Positions 34,253-42,391 of a stretch of DNA of 64,000 nucleotides are shown piece by piece. Within the stretch, counting starts at the first letter, position 1. Every line of letters begins with the position of its first letter. Source of the stretch: Streptomyces sp. 135 (lineage in GTDB: Bacteria > Actinomycetota > Actinomycetes > Streptomycetales > Streptomycetaceae); the NCBI RefSeq assembly GCF_020026305.1, contig NZ_CP075691.1:7130001-7194000 (forward strand), written 5' to 3'. Position numbers and translations under genes: made by a program. Under the pieces are notes generated by a model. It was given only the letters and a program-made list of their open reading frames with translations. It was not told where the DNA came from and made no database searches.

Positions 34253-34834
34253 CTACCGGCCGTGCGTCCGCCACGTCTCGCCGATCTCCCGCATCAGCGC
34301 CGGGTACACGAACAGGTGCCGGAACGGGGCGATGGCTGCCATGTAGGCCTTCCCGAAGAGCCCGTTCGGCCTCACCAGGACGGCCATCTGGCCCCGGTGA
34401 CCGCCGGCGCCGTCCTCGACCCAGCTCAGGTGCATGACCCCGTGCACGGTGCGGTTGCCCATTTCCGACGCCCATTCGTCGTCCGTCAGGAAGACCGACC
34501 TGAACGGCAGCTTTGTGAACTCCGGCCCGGCCGGGCCCTCGCGCAGGTCCGCCGGGAGCCGGTCGCGCAGCGTCGGCACGCGCGAGCCGACGCCGGCGGC
34601 CGGGTCGTCCCAGCCGAGCAGCTTCCCGAGCTTCCAGCGGATCGCGAAGAGGGCGCGGGACACCCGGGAGGGGCTGTCCGATGTGTCACCCCCGACGGTG
34701 TCCCGTACCAGCAGCGGGAAGTCGTCGGGCCCGCCGGGCGTCGGCAGCGCCCACACGTCGTAGAGGCGGAAGTCGGAGGTGATCTCGTGAACGCGCCAGG
34801 GCCGTGACGTGTGGGCGGCGTTGGGGAGCTTCAT
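34253..34834 (-). CDS. DUF2867 protein
   Basis: A 193-residue protein of the DUF2867 family: KLPNAAHTSRPWRVHEIT at the start, then MGNRTVHGVMHLSWV and FGKAYMAAIAPFRHLFVYPA near the end. The family is related to the SRPBCC-like C-terminal part of the SDR protein encoded at 37.5 kb, which holds matching WWSVSPFHAVVF sequence. The biochemical role is unknown. Its ATG overlaps the stop of the TetR gene upstream by four bases (ATGA), so it is the regulator's operon partner. Confidence 0.8.
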   Translation of the reverse strand: MKLPNAAHTSRPWRVHEITSDFRLYDVWALPTPGGPDDFPLLVRDTVGGDTSDSPSRVSRALFAIRWKLGKLLGWDDPAAGVGSRVPTLRDRLPADLREGPAGPEFTKLPFRSVFLTDDEWASEMGNRTVHGVMHLSWVEDGAGGHRGQMAVLVRPNGLFGKAYMAAIAPFRHLFVYPALMREIGETWRTHGR

Positions 34835-35475
34835 GCGTCTGCCTCCGTCTGGTCGGTGAAGGGGTACGAACGGGGGTCGAGTCCGAGGACGCCCGCGACG
34901 GCGCGGACCGCGAGCAGCGCGTCGTGGGGTTCCTGACCGGCCAGAGCGATCACCGTGCCGTCGAGCGCGCCGACGAAGGCCAGGGCGAGGGTCCGCGTCG
35001 GCGGGCCCTGCGGGATCGCGCCCGCCTCCCGCGCGACGCCGATGAGGTTCTCGCAGCGCGTGACGAGGAGTTCGTAGGACCGTTCGATCTCGTGCCCCAC
35101 GGGATGGTCCTGGCCGCTGAACTCCAGCCGGAGCGCGGTCGCCACCCGCGCGCCGTTGCGCCGGCAGTACACGGCGTGGCCGCGCGCCAGGGCGAGCAGG
35201 GCCGCGACGGGCTGCCGTTCCCGCTCGATGAGCGGCTCGATCTCCCGCGTCCAGGTCTCGCCGATCCACTGGATCACGGCGAGGGTCAGATCCTGCTTGT
35301 CCTTGAACTGGTGGTAGAGCGCGCCGCGCGTGTATCCCGCCTCGCGCGCCACCTGTTCGAGTACGAGGTTTCCGTAGCCGTAGCGGGACAGGCCCCGCGC
35401 GGCCGATTCCAGGAGCGCACCGCGGGTGCGGGCGCGCCGCTCCGCCTGGCTGACTCGCTCGACACCTACATGCAT
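34831..35475 (-). CDS. TetR-family regulator
   Basis: A 214-residue TetR protein. The DNA-binding domain reads LESAARGLSRYGYGNLVLEQ, then VAREAGYTRGALYHQFKDKQ with the Tyr-His-x-Phe motif. The C-terminal domain binds an unknown ligand. The start codon lies inside a perfect palindrome TACATGCATGTA, and a TAACAT box ends six bases upstream, so the transcript is probably leaderless and self-repressed. It is co-transcribed with the DUF2867 gene. Confidence 0.88.
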   Translation of the reverse strand: MHVGVERVSQAERRARTRGALLESAARGLSRYGYGNLVLEQVAREAGYTRGALYHQFKDKQDLTLAVIQWIGETWTREIEPLIERERQPVAALLALARGHAVYCRRNGARVATALRLEFSGQDHPVGHEIERSYELLVTRCENLIGVAREAGAIPQGPPTRTLALAFVGALDGTVIALAGQEPHDALLAVRAVAGVLGLDPRSYPFTDQTEADA

Positions 35476-35487
35476 GTATGTATGTTA
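35467..35487 (-). promoter_or_regulatory. TetR autoregulatory operator and leaderless promoter
   Basis: The 12-bp perfect palindrome TACATGCATGTA (35467-35478) covers the start codon, and the -10 box TAACAT (minus strand, 35482-35487) ends six bases before it. A repressor bound here would block both polymerase and ribosome access. Confidence 0.6.
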
Positions 35488-35568
35488 CTGCGGGAGAGCG
35501 CCGCCCCGCTCGCGGACTGAAGTGAACGTCCAGGAAGGGACGTTGTGAGGCCGTGGCATGATCCCTGC

Positions 35569-36237
35569 GTGACCGCCATACCGAGACAGCCCCTCAGGTA
35601 CGCCGTCGCCCTCTCGGCGACCGCCCTCCTCGTGTCCGGATGCGGGCTCGGCGCGGAGATCGACCGCGAGGTGAACCCCGAGCGCGAACCGACGCCCGGG
35701 GCGACGCGGCCCGCGCCGAGCGGTACGGCCACGCCCTCCGACCTCTCGCTCGGCCCCGAGCCGACCGTCGGCCCCTCGACCCCGACCGCACCGCCCTGCC
35801 CGAAGTCGGGCGTGACCATGTCCCCGGGCATGGTGACCGCCACGATGGGGCTGCGCGCGATGTCGGTCAGGGCGATCAACTGCGGCAAGGGCGTCCGCGA
35901 GCTCAACGGCTACCCCGACATCCGCGTCCGCGGCCTGGACCGGCAGCTCTTCGACGTGACGGTGCTCAAGGGCACGGAACCGATCACCAGCATGGAGAAC
36001 CCGGAGCCGAGCCGCATCAGGCTCAAGCCGGGGCAGTCCGCCTACACCTCACTGGTCTGGCGGTACTCGGCCGTGGACGCCTCCACCAAGCGGGGCAGCG
36101 GCGTGTACGTCGAGATCGGCACCGCCAAGGGCGCGCCGCGCGAGACCATCGAGCCGGACGGCGGCCTCGACATCGGCGAGACCGGCATGCTCGGCACGAC
36201 CGCCTGGCAGCGGAGCCCCGAGGACGACGGGCGCTGA
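35569..36237 (+). CDS. DUF4232 lipoprotein
   Basis: About 222 residues. A lipoprotein signal ends in LSATALLVSGCG. A Pro/Thr-rich linker (residues about 40-80) leads to a beta-rich DUF4232 domain with GLRAMSVRAINCGKGVRELN and MENPEPSRIRLKPGQSAYTS. Such proteins sit on the outer face of the membrane; their role is unknown. GTG 35569 is preferred because CATGAT lies six bases upstream (leaderless pattern) and gives a compact signal peptide; GTG 35545 is an alternative. Confidence 0.8.
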   Translation: MTAIPRQPLRYAVALSATALLVSGCGLGAEIDREVNPEREPTPGATRPAPSGTATPSDLSLGPEPTVGPSTPTAPPCPKSGVTMSPGMVTATMGLRAMSVRAINCGKGVRELNGYPDIRVRGLDRQLFDVTVLKGTEPITSMENPEPSRIRLKPGQSAYTSLVWRYSAVDASTKRGSGVYVEIGTAKGAPRETIEPDGGLDIGETGMLGTTAWQRSPEDDGR

Positions 36238-36249
36238 ACTCCGTACGGC

Positions 36250-37314
36250 TCAGGGCACGCGGGCCGTCCACTCTGCGGTGCCGAACTTGGTGCGTACGAG
36301 CTCCTGGGCGCGGGCCAGTTCCTCGTCGGTGACCTTGCCCTGGGCGAGGCCGTAGCGGGCGCGGAAGGAGTCGATCATGCGGTCGATGACGGTCTCGCGC
36401 GGCAGGCCGGTCTGGCGGCGCAGCGGATCCACCCGCTTCTTGGCGCTCTTGGTGCCCTTGTCGGAGAGCTTCTCCTTGCCGATGCGGAGCACTTCGAGCA
36501 TCTTGTCGGCGTCGATGTCGTAGGACATCGTCACGTGGTGCAGCACCGCGCCCGCGCCGCCACCGGGCCCCACCAGGCGCTTCTGCGCGGCACCCGCGAT
36601 CTTCCCCGCCTCCGTCGCGATGTCGTTGAGTGGCTGGTACCACGCCTTGATGCCCATGTCGGCGAGCGCGCCGAGCACCCAGTCGTCGAGGTAGGCGTAG
36701 CTGTCCTGGAAGGAGAGCCCCTGCACGAGCGCGTCGGGCACCGAGAGGGAGTACGTGATGGTGTTGCCCGGCTCCACGAACATCGCGCCGCCACCGGAGA
36801 CGCGGCGCACGACGTCGATCCCGTGCCGGGCCGCGCCCTCCTGGTCCACCTCGTTGGCCAGCGACTGGAAGCTGCCGATGATCACCGAAGGGGCGCCCCA
36901 CTCCCACACCCGCAGCGTCGGCGGCCGGCGGCCCGCCGCGACCTCCTGCGTCAGCACCTCGTCCAGGGCCATGTGCAGCGCGGGCGGCTGCGGCCCCTCG
37001 TGGACGAGCTGCCAGTCGTAGTCGGTCCAGTCCGTGGCATGCGCGAGGGCGCGGCGTACGGCGATCCCCACGCCCTCCGCCGTCAGGCCGTACATGACCG
37101 TGCCCTCGGGCAGCGCCGCCTCGATACGGGCCGCGAGGCCCGCGGCGTCAGTGTCGGCGGGGGCGCCGTCCAGGGCGCCGTTGATCGCGTCGAGGGCCTC
37201 GTCCGGTTCGAGGAAGAAGTCGCCGGCCACGCGGGTATGCCGCAGCTCGCCGTCCTCGACGTCCAGATCCACCACGACGAGCTTGCCGCCGGGGACCTTG
37301 TACTCACCGTGCAC
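36250..37314 (-). CDS. Lipoate-protein ligase A family protein with N-terminal accessory domain
   Basis: 354 residues. Residues 1-75 (HGEYKVPGGKLVVVDLDVED, then GDFFLEPDEALDAINGAL) look like the LplB/C-terminal accessory domain of lipoate ligases, but here placed first. Residues about 125-320 form the biotin/lipoate ligase catalytic domain: LRVWEWGAPSVIIGSFQSL, the HGIDVVRRVSGGGAMFVEPG segment with the RR-x-SGGG motif, and the lysine in TEAGKIAGAAQKRL. It should activate lipoate with ATP and attach it to E2 or GcvH proteins. GTG 37314 has GGAGG seven bases upstream. Confidence 0.83.
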   Translation of the reverse strand: MHGEYKVPGGKLVVVDLDVEDGELRHTRVAGDFFLEPDEALDAINGALDGAPADTDAAGLAARIEAALPEGTVMYGLTAEGVGIAVRRALAHATDWTDYDWQLVHEGPQPPALHMALDEVLTQEVAAGRRPPTLRVWEWGAPSVIIGSFQSLANEVDQEGAARHGIDVVRRVSGGGAMFVEPGNTITYSLSVPDALVQGLSFQDSYAYLDDWVLGALADMGIKAWYQPLNDIATEAGKIAGAAQKRLVGPGGGAGAVLHHVTMSYDIDADKMLEVLRIGKEKLSDKGTKSAKKRVDPLRRQTGLPRETVIDRMIDSFRARYGLAQGKVTDEELARAQELVRTKFGTAEWTARVP

Positions 37315-37497
37315 CGTGCTGCCTCCAGCCCGAGGGACGCGTCGCCCCCCGGTTCGTTGTTCCGAATCGTCCCCAACGCTAGCCGAGTGCCGGAATGTCC
37401 GGCCGGACGGAAGATGGGGCAGAGGGGGGCGGGAGGGACGGCAGGGACGGCGAGGGACAGGAAGGGAAGACGTGAGGGCGAGCGCATGGAGGAAGCG

Positions 37498-39099
37498 ATG
37501 AGCGGGCACGCGGCACCGGGCGGCGGCGAGCGGGGGCCGCGCGTCCTGGTGACGGGAGCGACGGGCTACATCGGCGGCCGGCTCGTCCCCGAACTCCTCG
37601 CCGCCGGATACCGCGTACGCTGCCTGGCCCGCACCCCGCAAAAGCTCCGCGACCACCCCTGGGCGCCCCGCACCGAGGTGGTCCGAGGTGACGTCACCGA
37701 CGCCGCCTCGCTGGCCGGAGCGCTGCGCGGCGTCGACGTCGCCTACTACCTGGTGCACGCACTCGGCACCGGCAACGGCTTCGAGGAGACCGACAGGAAG
37801 GCGGCCGAGACCTTCGCGGAACAGGCCCGCGCCGCCGGGGTGCGCCGCGTGGTGTACCTCGGCGGCCTCACTCCGTCGGGCGTGCCGCCCCGCGAACTCT
37901 CACCGCACCTGCGCTCCAGGGCGGAGGTCGGGGAGATCTTCCTGCGCGCGGCGGTACCCGCCACCGTGCTGCGCGCGGCCGTCGTCATCGGCTCCGGTTC
38001 CGCCTCCTTCGAGATGCTCCGCCACCTCACCGAACGGCTGCCGGTCATGGTCACGCCGAGCTGGGTCGGCACCCGCATCCAGCCCATCGCCGTCCGCGAC
38101 GTCCTGCGCTACCTCGTCGGCAGCGCGGGCATGCCGCCCGACGTCAACCGCGCCTTCGACATCGGCGGCCCCGACGTCGTCACGTACGAGCAGATGATGC
38201 GGCGGTACGCGGTGGTCGCCGCCCTGCCGCGCCGCCTCATCGTGCGCGTGCCCATGCTCAGCCCCGGCCTCTCCAGCCTCTGGATCGGCCTCGTCACCCC
38301 GGTGCCCCGCGGCCTCGCCCGGCCCCTCGCGGAGTCCCTGCGGCACGAAGTGGTCTGCGACGAGCACGACATCGCGCGGTACGTGCCCGACCCGCCCGGC
38401 ACCCCCATCCCCTTCGACGAGGCGCTCGCGCTCGCCCTCCAGCGGGTCAAGGAGGCACAGGTCGCCACCCGCTGGTCGTCGGCGGCGCTGCCCGGCGCGC
38501 CGAGCGACCCCCTGCCGACCGACCCCGGCTGGGCGGGCGGCAGCCTCTACACCGACCACCGCCAGATCGTCGTCGACGCCTCGCCCGAGGCCCTGTGGCG
38601 GATCATCGAGGGCGTCGGCGGGGAGAACGGCTGGTACTCCTTCCCGCTGGCCTGGGCCGTGCGGGGCTGGCTCGACCGGGCGCTCGGCGGCGTGGGGCTG
38701 CGCCGGGGCCGCCGGGACGCGGCACGGCTGCGGGTCGGGGACTCGCTCGACTTCTGGCGGGTCGAGGAGATCGAACCGGGGCGGCTGCTGCGGCTGCGGG
38801 CGGAGATGCGGCTGCCCGGCCTCGCCTGGCTGGAGATGCGGGCCGAGCGTGACCCCGAGGGCCGCACCCGCTACCGGCAGCGCGCGCTCTTCCACCCGCA
38901 CGGGCTGCTCGGCCACGCGTACTGGTGGAGCGTCTCGCCGTTCCACGCCGTCGTCTTCGGCGGCATGGCCCGCAACATCGCCCGGGCCGCGTCCAGAGAG
39001 GCGGCCGGGGAGGAGCCGTCCGTGCCCCGACACAGCCCCGGCCCCGGCACCGGCTGCATGCCGGGACCGGGCCCGGGAACCACAGGGGTGGCGCGGTGA
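37498..39099 (+). CDS. NAD(P)-binding SDR-family protein with C-terminal DUF2867 domain
   Basis: 533 residues. The N-terminal Rossmann domain starts PRVLVTGATGYIGGRLVPEL and continues like atypical SDRs (GVDVAYYLVHALGTGNGFEE). Residues about 350-510 form a DUF2867/SRPBCC-like domain (RIIEGVGGENGWYSFPLAWA, then LLGHAYWWSVSPFHAVVF). The substrate is unknown. ATG 37498 follows GGAGG by five bases, and this element overlaps an earlier in-frame ATG at 37486. Its stop overlaps the photolyase start (GTGA), suggesting a shared light- or stress-related operon, as also seen for this pair in other actinomycetes (inference). Confidence 0.83.
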   Translation: MSGHAAPGGGERGPRVLVTGATGYIGGRLVPELLAAGYRVRCLARTPQKLRDHPWAPRTEVVRGDVTDAASLAGALRGVDVAYYLVHALGTGNGFEETDRKAAETFAEQARAAGVRRVVYLGGLTPSGVPPRELSPHLRSRAEVGEIFLRAAVPATVLRAAVVIGSGSASFEMLRHLTERLPVMVTPSWVGTRIQPIAVRDVLRYLVGSAGMPPDVNRAFDIGGPDVVTYEQMMRRYAVVAALPRRLIVRVPMLSPGLSSLWIGLVTPVPRGLARPLAESLRHEVVCDEHDIARYVPDPPGTPIPFDEALALALQRVKEAQVATRWSSAALPGAPSDPLPTDPGWAGGSLYTDHRQIVVDASPEALWRIIEGVGGENGWYSFPLAWAVRGWLDRALGGVGLRRGRRDAARLRVGDSLDFWRVEEIEPGRLLRLRAEMRLPGLAWLEMRAERDPEGRTRYRQRALFHPHGLLGHAYWWSVSPFHAVVFGGMARNIARAASREAAGEEPSVPRHSPGPGTGCMPGPGPGTTGVAR

Positions 39100-40481
39100 C
39101 CACCCCGATGAACAGCTCGGTCGTCCTGTTCACCTCCGACCTGCGGGTGCACGACCATCCGCCGCTGCGCGCCGCACTCGCCGGGGCGGAGGCCGTGGTG
39201 CCGCTCTTCGTCCTCGACCGGGCCATCGAGGACATCGGTTTCGCCGGGCCCAACCGCAGAGCGTTCCTCGCCGACTGCCTGACCGGCCTCGACCGGCGGC
39301 TGCGCGACCGCGGCGGGCGCCTGGTGGTGCGCGGCGGCCACCTCGTCGAACAGGTACGCGCCGTCATGGCGGAGACGGGCGCAGTCGACCTCCACATGGC
39401 GGCCGGCGTCAGCCGGTACGCGCACGAGCGCGAGCGGCGGCTGCGCGACGCCCTGGCGGCGGACGGCCGCCGCCTGCACGTCCACGACGCCGTGATCACC
39501 GTGCTCCCGCCCGGCGCGGTGACCCCCGCGAACTCCGACCACTTCGCCGTCTTCACCCCCTACTTCCGCCGCTGGTCCGGGCAGGGCCCGCGGACCGTCC
39601 TCGGCGCCCCGCGCACCGTGCGCGTCCCCGACCACGTCACCTCGCATCCCCTCCCCGCGCGCGAGGACCTCACCGGCCTCTCGCCCGGGCTCCCGCGCGG
39701 CGGTGAGAGCGAGGGCCGGGCGCGGTGGAACGCGTGGCTGCGGGACGGCATCGACCGGTACGGAGCACGCCACGACGCCCTCGCGGACGACGCCACCTCT
39801 AAGCTCTCGCCCCATCTGCACTTCGGCACCCTGTCCCCGGTCGAACTCGTCCACCGCGCCCGCGCCCGGTCGACCCCCGGCGCCGAGGACTTCGTACGGC
39901 AGCTGTGCTGGCGCGACTTCCACCACCAGGTGCTCGCGGCCAGACCACGGGCGGCGACAGCCGACTACCGCACGCGCGGCGACCACTGGCGCTCGCCGAG
40001 CTCGGCGGCGCGGGACATCCGGGCATGGCAGGAAGGGCGTACGGGCTACCCCATCGTCGACGCGGCCATGCGCCAACTCCTGCACGAGGGCTGGATGCAC
40101 AACCGCGGCAGGCTGCTGACCGCGAGCTTCCTGACGAAGACGCTGTACGTCGACTGGCGGGTCGGCGCCCGCCACTTCCAGCGACTGCTGGTCGACGGGG
40201 ACCTCGCCAACAACCAGCTCAACTGGCAGTGGATGGCCGGGACCGGCACGGACAGCCGCCCCAACCGCGTGCTCAACCCGGTGCTCCAGGGAAGGCGCTA
40301 CGACCCCGACGGCGCCTACGTACGCCGCTGGGTGCCGGAGCTGCGCGAGGTGCGCGGCCCCGCGGTCCACGAGCCGTGGAAGCTGCCGGCCGAGGAGAGG
40401 GCGCGCCACGACTATCCCGGCCCGCTGCTCGAACTGGCCGAAGGGCTCGCGCGGTTCCGGCGGGCGCGGGGGCTGGACTGA
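39096..40481 (+). CDS. phr: Deoxyribodipyrimidine photolyase
   Basis: A 461-residue class I photolyase that repairs UV-induced pyrimidine dimers using blue light and FAD. The antenna domain begins VVLFTSDLRVHDHPPLRAAL. The FAD domain holds KLSPHLHFGTLSP, FVRQLCWRDFHHQVL, HEGWMHNRGRLLTASFLTK and ANNQLNWQWMAGTGTDSRP, in the standard order. Length is usual. The start GTG overlaps the SDR stop by four bases. The antenna cofactor is probably 8-HDF, as in other actinomycetes (inference from lineage). Confidence 0.93.
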   Translation: MTTPMNSSVVLFTSDLRVHDHPPLRAALAGAEAVVPLFVLDRAIEDIGFAGPNRRAFLADCLTGLDRRLRDRGGRLVVRGGHLVEQVRAVMAETGAVDLHMAAGVSRYAHERERRLRDALAADGRRLHVHDAVITVLPPGAVTPANSDHFAVFTPYFRRWSGQGPRTVLGAPRTVRVPDHVTSHPLPAREDLTGLSPGLPRGGESEGRARWNAWLRDGIDRYGARHDALADDATSKLSPHLHFGTLSPVELVHRARARSTPGAEDFVRQLCWRDFHHQVLAARPRAATADYRTRGDHWRSPSSAARDIRAWQEGRTGYPIVDAAMRQLLHEGWMHNRGRLLTASFLTKTLYVDWRVGARHFQRLLVDGDLANNQLNWQWMAGTGTDSRPNRVLNPVLQGRRYDPDGAYVRRWVPELREVRGPAVHEPWKLPAEERARHDYPGPLLELAEGLARFRRARGLD

Positions 40482-40505
40482 CCCTCGGCGGCTGCCGGGA
40501 ACGCC

Positions 40506-41402
40506 TCAGCCCACGTAACGGCGGGCGGACGAATGCCGCTGCGCCTCCTCCAGGGTCCGCAGCCGCGCCTCCGCCGCCCGGGGCAGCACACGGCGCTCGC
40601 GTACCACCCACGGCAGGGCGGCCGCGGCCTCGGCGAAGGCGCGCACGGACACGAGGTCACGCGGGACCGTGCGGACCAGGTGCACGGTCCGGCGCAGGGC
40701 GGGCCGTACCGGGCGCCGCAGCCAGGTGAACCACAGGGTGTTGCGGATGCCGTGGCCCCGGCGAAGCACCGTATCCCGTACGCGGGAGGGATGGTGATGA
40801 ACCGTCAGGTGATCGGCGTACACCAGCCACCAGCCGGCCGCCGCCAGGTCCGCGGCGAGCAACTCCTCCTCGCCGCCGAGCCACAGCCGGGGGTTGAAGC
40901 CGCCCGCGGCCCGGAAGGCGTCGGCGCGCAGCACGGTCGCCGCGGCCAGGAAGGAGCCGAGGGCGGGGCCGGGCAGCCAGTCGGGGCCCGGCACGGGGGA
41001 GTCGCGCAGCTCTTCGGTGATCGGGTCCTCGGCGCCTCCCGGCTCGACCAGGATGCGGGCCGTGACGGTGGCGAGCGCGGGGTGGCGGTCGAGGAGGTCG
41101 GCGGCGCCGGCCAGCGAGCCGGGCGCCCACCAGGAGTCGTCGTCGCAGAAGGCCACGTAGGGCGTACGTACCTCGCGGACCGCGAGGTTGCGGCCGACGG
41201 CGCCGAGGTTGCGGCCGGGGCGCAGCAGCCGCACCGACGGGTGGCGGCGGGCGACGGCGTCCGCCGTGCCGTCGGTGGAGGCGTTGTCGACGACGATCAC
41301 CTCGGGCTCTTCGGGCAGCTCGGCCAGCCGGTCGAGAGTGCGCAGCAGCTCGGGGCGGCGGTTGTGGGTGATGACGACGACGGTGGTGCGGAGGTCGGTC
41401 AT
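40506..41402 (-). CDS. Family 2 glycosyltransferase
   Basis: A 298-residue GT-A glycosyltransferase. The nucleotide-sugar site reads TTVVVITHNRRPELLRTLDR, VIVVDNASTDGTADAV and the metal-binding YVAFCDDDSWWAPGSL; the acceptor-side motif is LWLGGEEELLAADLAAAGW. No membrane helices are evident, so it acts in the cytoplasm. Its ATG overlaps the stop of a paralogous gene upstream, and the two proteins share the DDDSWWAPG and GGEE motifs, pointing to tandem duplication. The sugar and acceptor are unknown. Confidence 0.87.
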   Translation of the reverse strand: MTDLRTTVVVITHNRRPELLRTLDRLAELPEEPEVIVVDNASTDGTADAVARRHPSVRLLRPGRNLGAVGRNLAVREVRTPYVAFCDDDSWWAPGSLAGAADLLDRHPALATVTARILVEPGGAEDPITEELRDSPVPGPDWLPGPALGSFLAAATVLRADAFRAAGGFNPRLWLGGEEELLAADLAAAGWWLVYADHLTVHHHPSRVRDTVLRRGHGIRNTLWFTWLRRPVRPALRRTVHLVRTVPRDLVSVRAFAEAAAALPWVVRERRVLPRAAEARLRTLEEAQRHSSARRYVG

Positions 41403-42268
41403 GGCTGTGCTCCGTCCAGCGTGCGGGCGGCTCGTTCGAGGTGCGGGGGCAGGGGTCGGCGGGCGCGCAGGGCGGCCGGCAGCCGCGCGAGGGTCTGGCG
41501 CAGGGCCTGGCGGGCGGCCGGGTCGCGGCAGGCGTCTGCGGCCAGTCGGCGGGTGCGGGCCAGGGCGTGGGGCAGGGGGCGGCGCAGCCACAGGGTGAGG
41601 AGTTCGTTGCGGCGCAGTCGGGCCGGGCGGCCGCCGCGCGGGGCCGGGTCCGGGTGGTGGTGGGCGACGACGTCCGGGCAGTGGGTGACGCCCCAGCCGT
41701 GTGCGGCGAGGTCGTAGGCGAGGAGGGTCTCCTCGCCGCCGAAGAAGAGCAGGGGGTGGAAGCCGCCCGCCTCCAGGTAGGCGCTGCGGCGTACGACGGA
41801 GGCGCAGGCGAGGAAGCCGAGGATCTGGGTGCCCGGCAGGTCGTTCGCCGGGCCGAGCGGGGAGGTGGCGAGGACGTCGTTGAGCGGGTCGGGGTTCTCG
41901 GCGGGGCCGACCAGGGTACGGGCGCAGATCAGGCCGAGGCGGGGGTGGGCGTCCATCAGCTTGGCCGCGTGTTCCAGGGCGCCGGGCGCCCACCAGGAGT
42001 CGTCGTCGCTGAAGGCCACGTACGGGGTGCGCAGGGCGCGCACGCCGTCGGTGCGGGCCAGGGCGCCTCGGTTGTGCGGCAGGGCCACCACTTCGACCTG
42101 GGGGAAGTCGCGGGCGAGCCGGGCGCGTGTGTCGTCGGTCGAGGCGTTGTCGACGACCAGGATCTCGGGGCGTTCGGGCAGGTCGAGCAGGTGCCGCAGG
42201 GTGCGGACGAGGCTCTCCGCGCGGTTGCGGGTGGCGATCACGACGCCGGTGTCGGGTGTCTGGTTCAT
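41399..42268 (-). CDS. Family 2 glycosyltransferase
   Basis: A 289-residue paralogue of the next gene downstream. It has TGVVIATRNRAESLVRTLRH, ILVVDNASTDDTRARLA, YVAFSDDDSWWAPGALEHAA and FFGGEETLLAYDLAAHGW in the same positions. It overlaps its partner by four bases. ATG 42268 is given; no good ribosome site precedes it, and a start at 42376 would add 36 residues that are not family-like. Together the two may build a short glycan on one acceptor. Confidence 0.85.
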   Translation of the reverse strand: MNQTPDTGVVIATRNRAESLVRTLRHLLDLPERPEILVVDNASTDDTRARLARDFPQVEVVALPHNRGALARTDGVRALRTPYVAFSDDDSWWAPGALEHAAKLMDAHPRLGLICARTLVGPAENPDPLNDVLATSPLGPANDLPGTQILGFLACASVVRRSAYLEAGGFHPLLFFGGEETLLAYDLAAHGWGVTHCPDVVAHHHPDPAPRGGRPARLRRNELLTLWLRRPLPHALARTRRLAADACRDPAARQALRQTLARLPAALRARRPLPPHLERAARTLDGAQP

Positions 42269-42391
42269 GAGGTGTGGGGGAGGGTTCTGGGGATGCGCAT
42301 GGCGGTCGCTGCTCCAGCTCGGACGACGTACGAAATCACTTTGGCCCCGCTGGTCCCGCGCGACGCGCTGCCTCAAACCCTTGGGGCGGCA

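Noticed and set aside
36535..37497. Extension of the SDR protein far upstream of 37498
   Set aside because: The extra residues are antisense to the lipoate ligase and not SDR-like; a good ribosome site precedes 37498.
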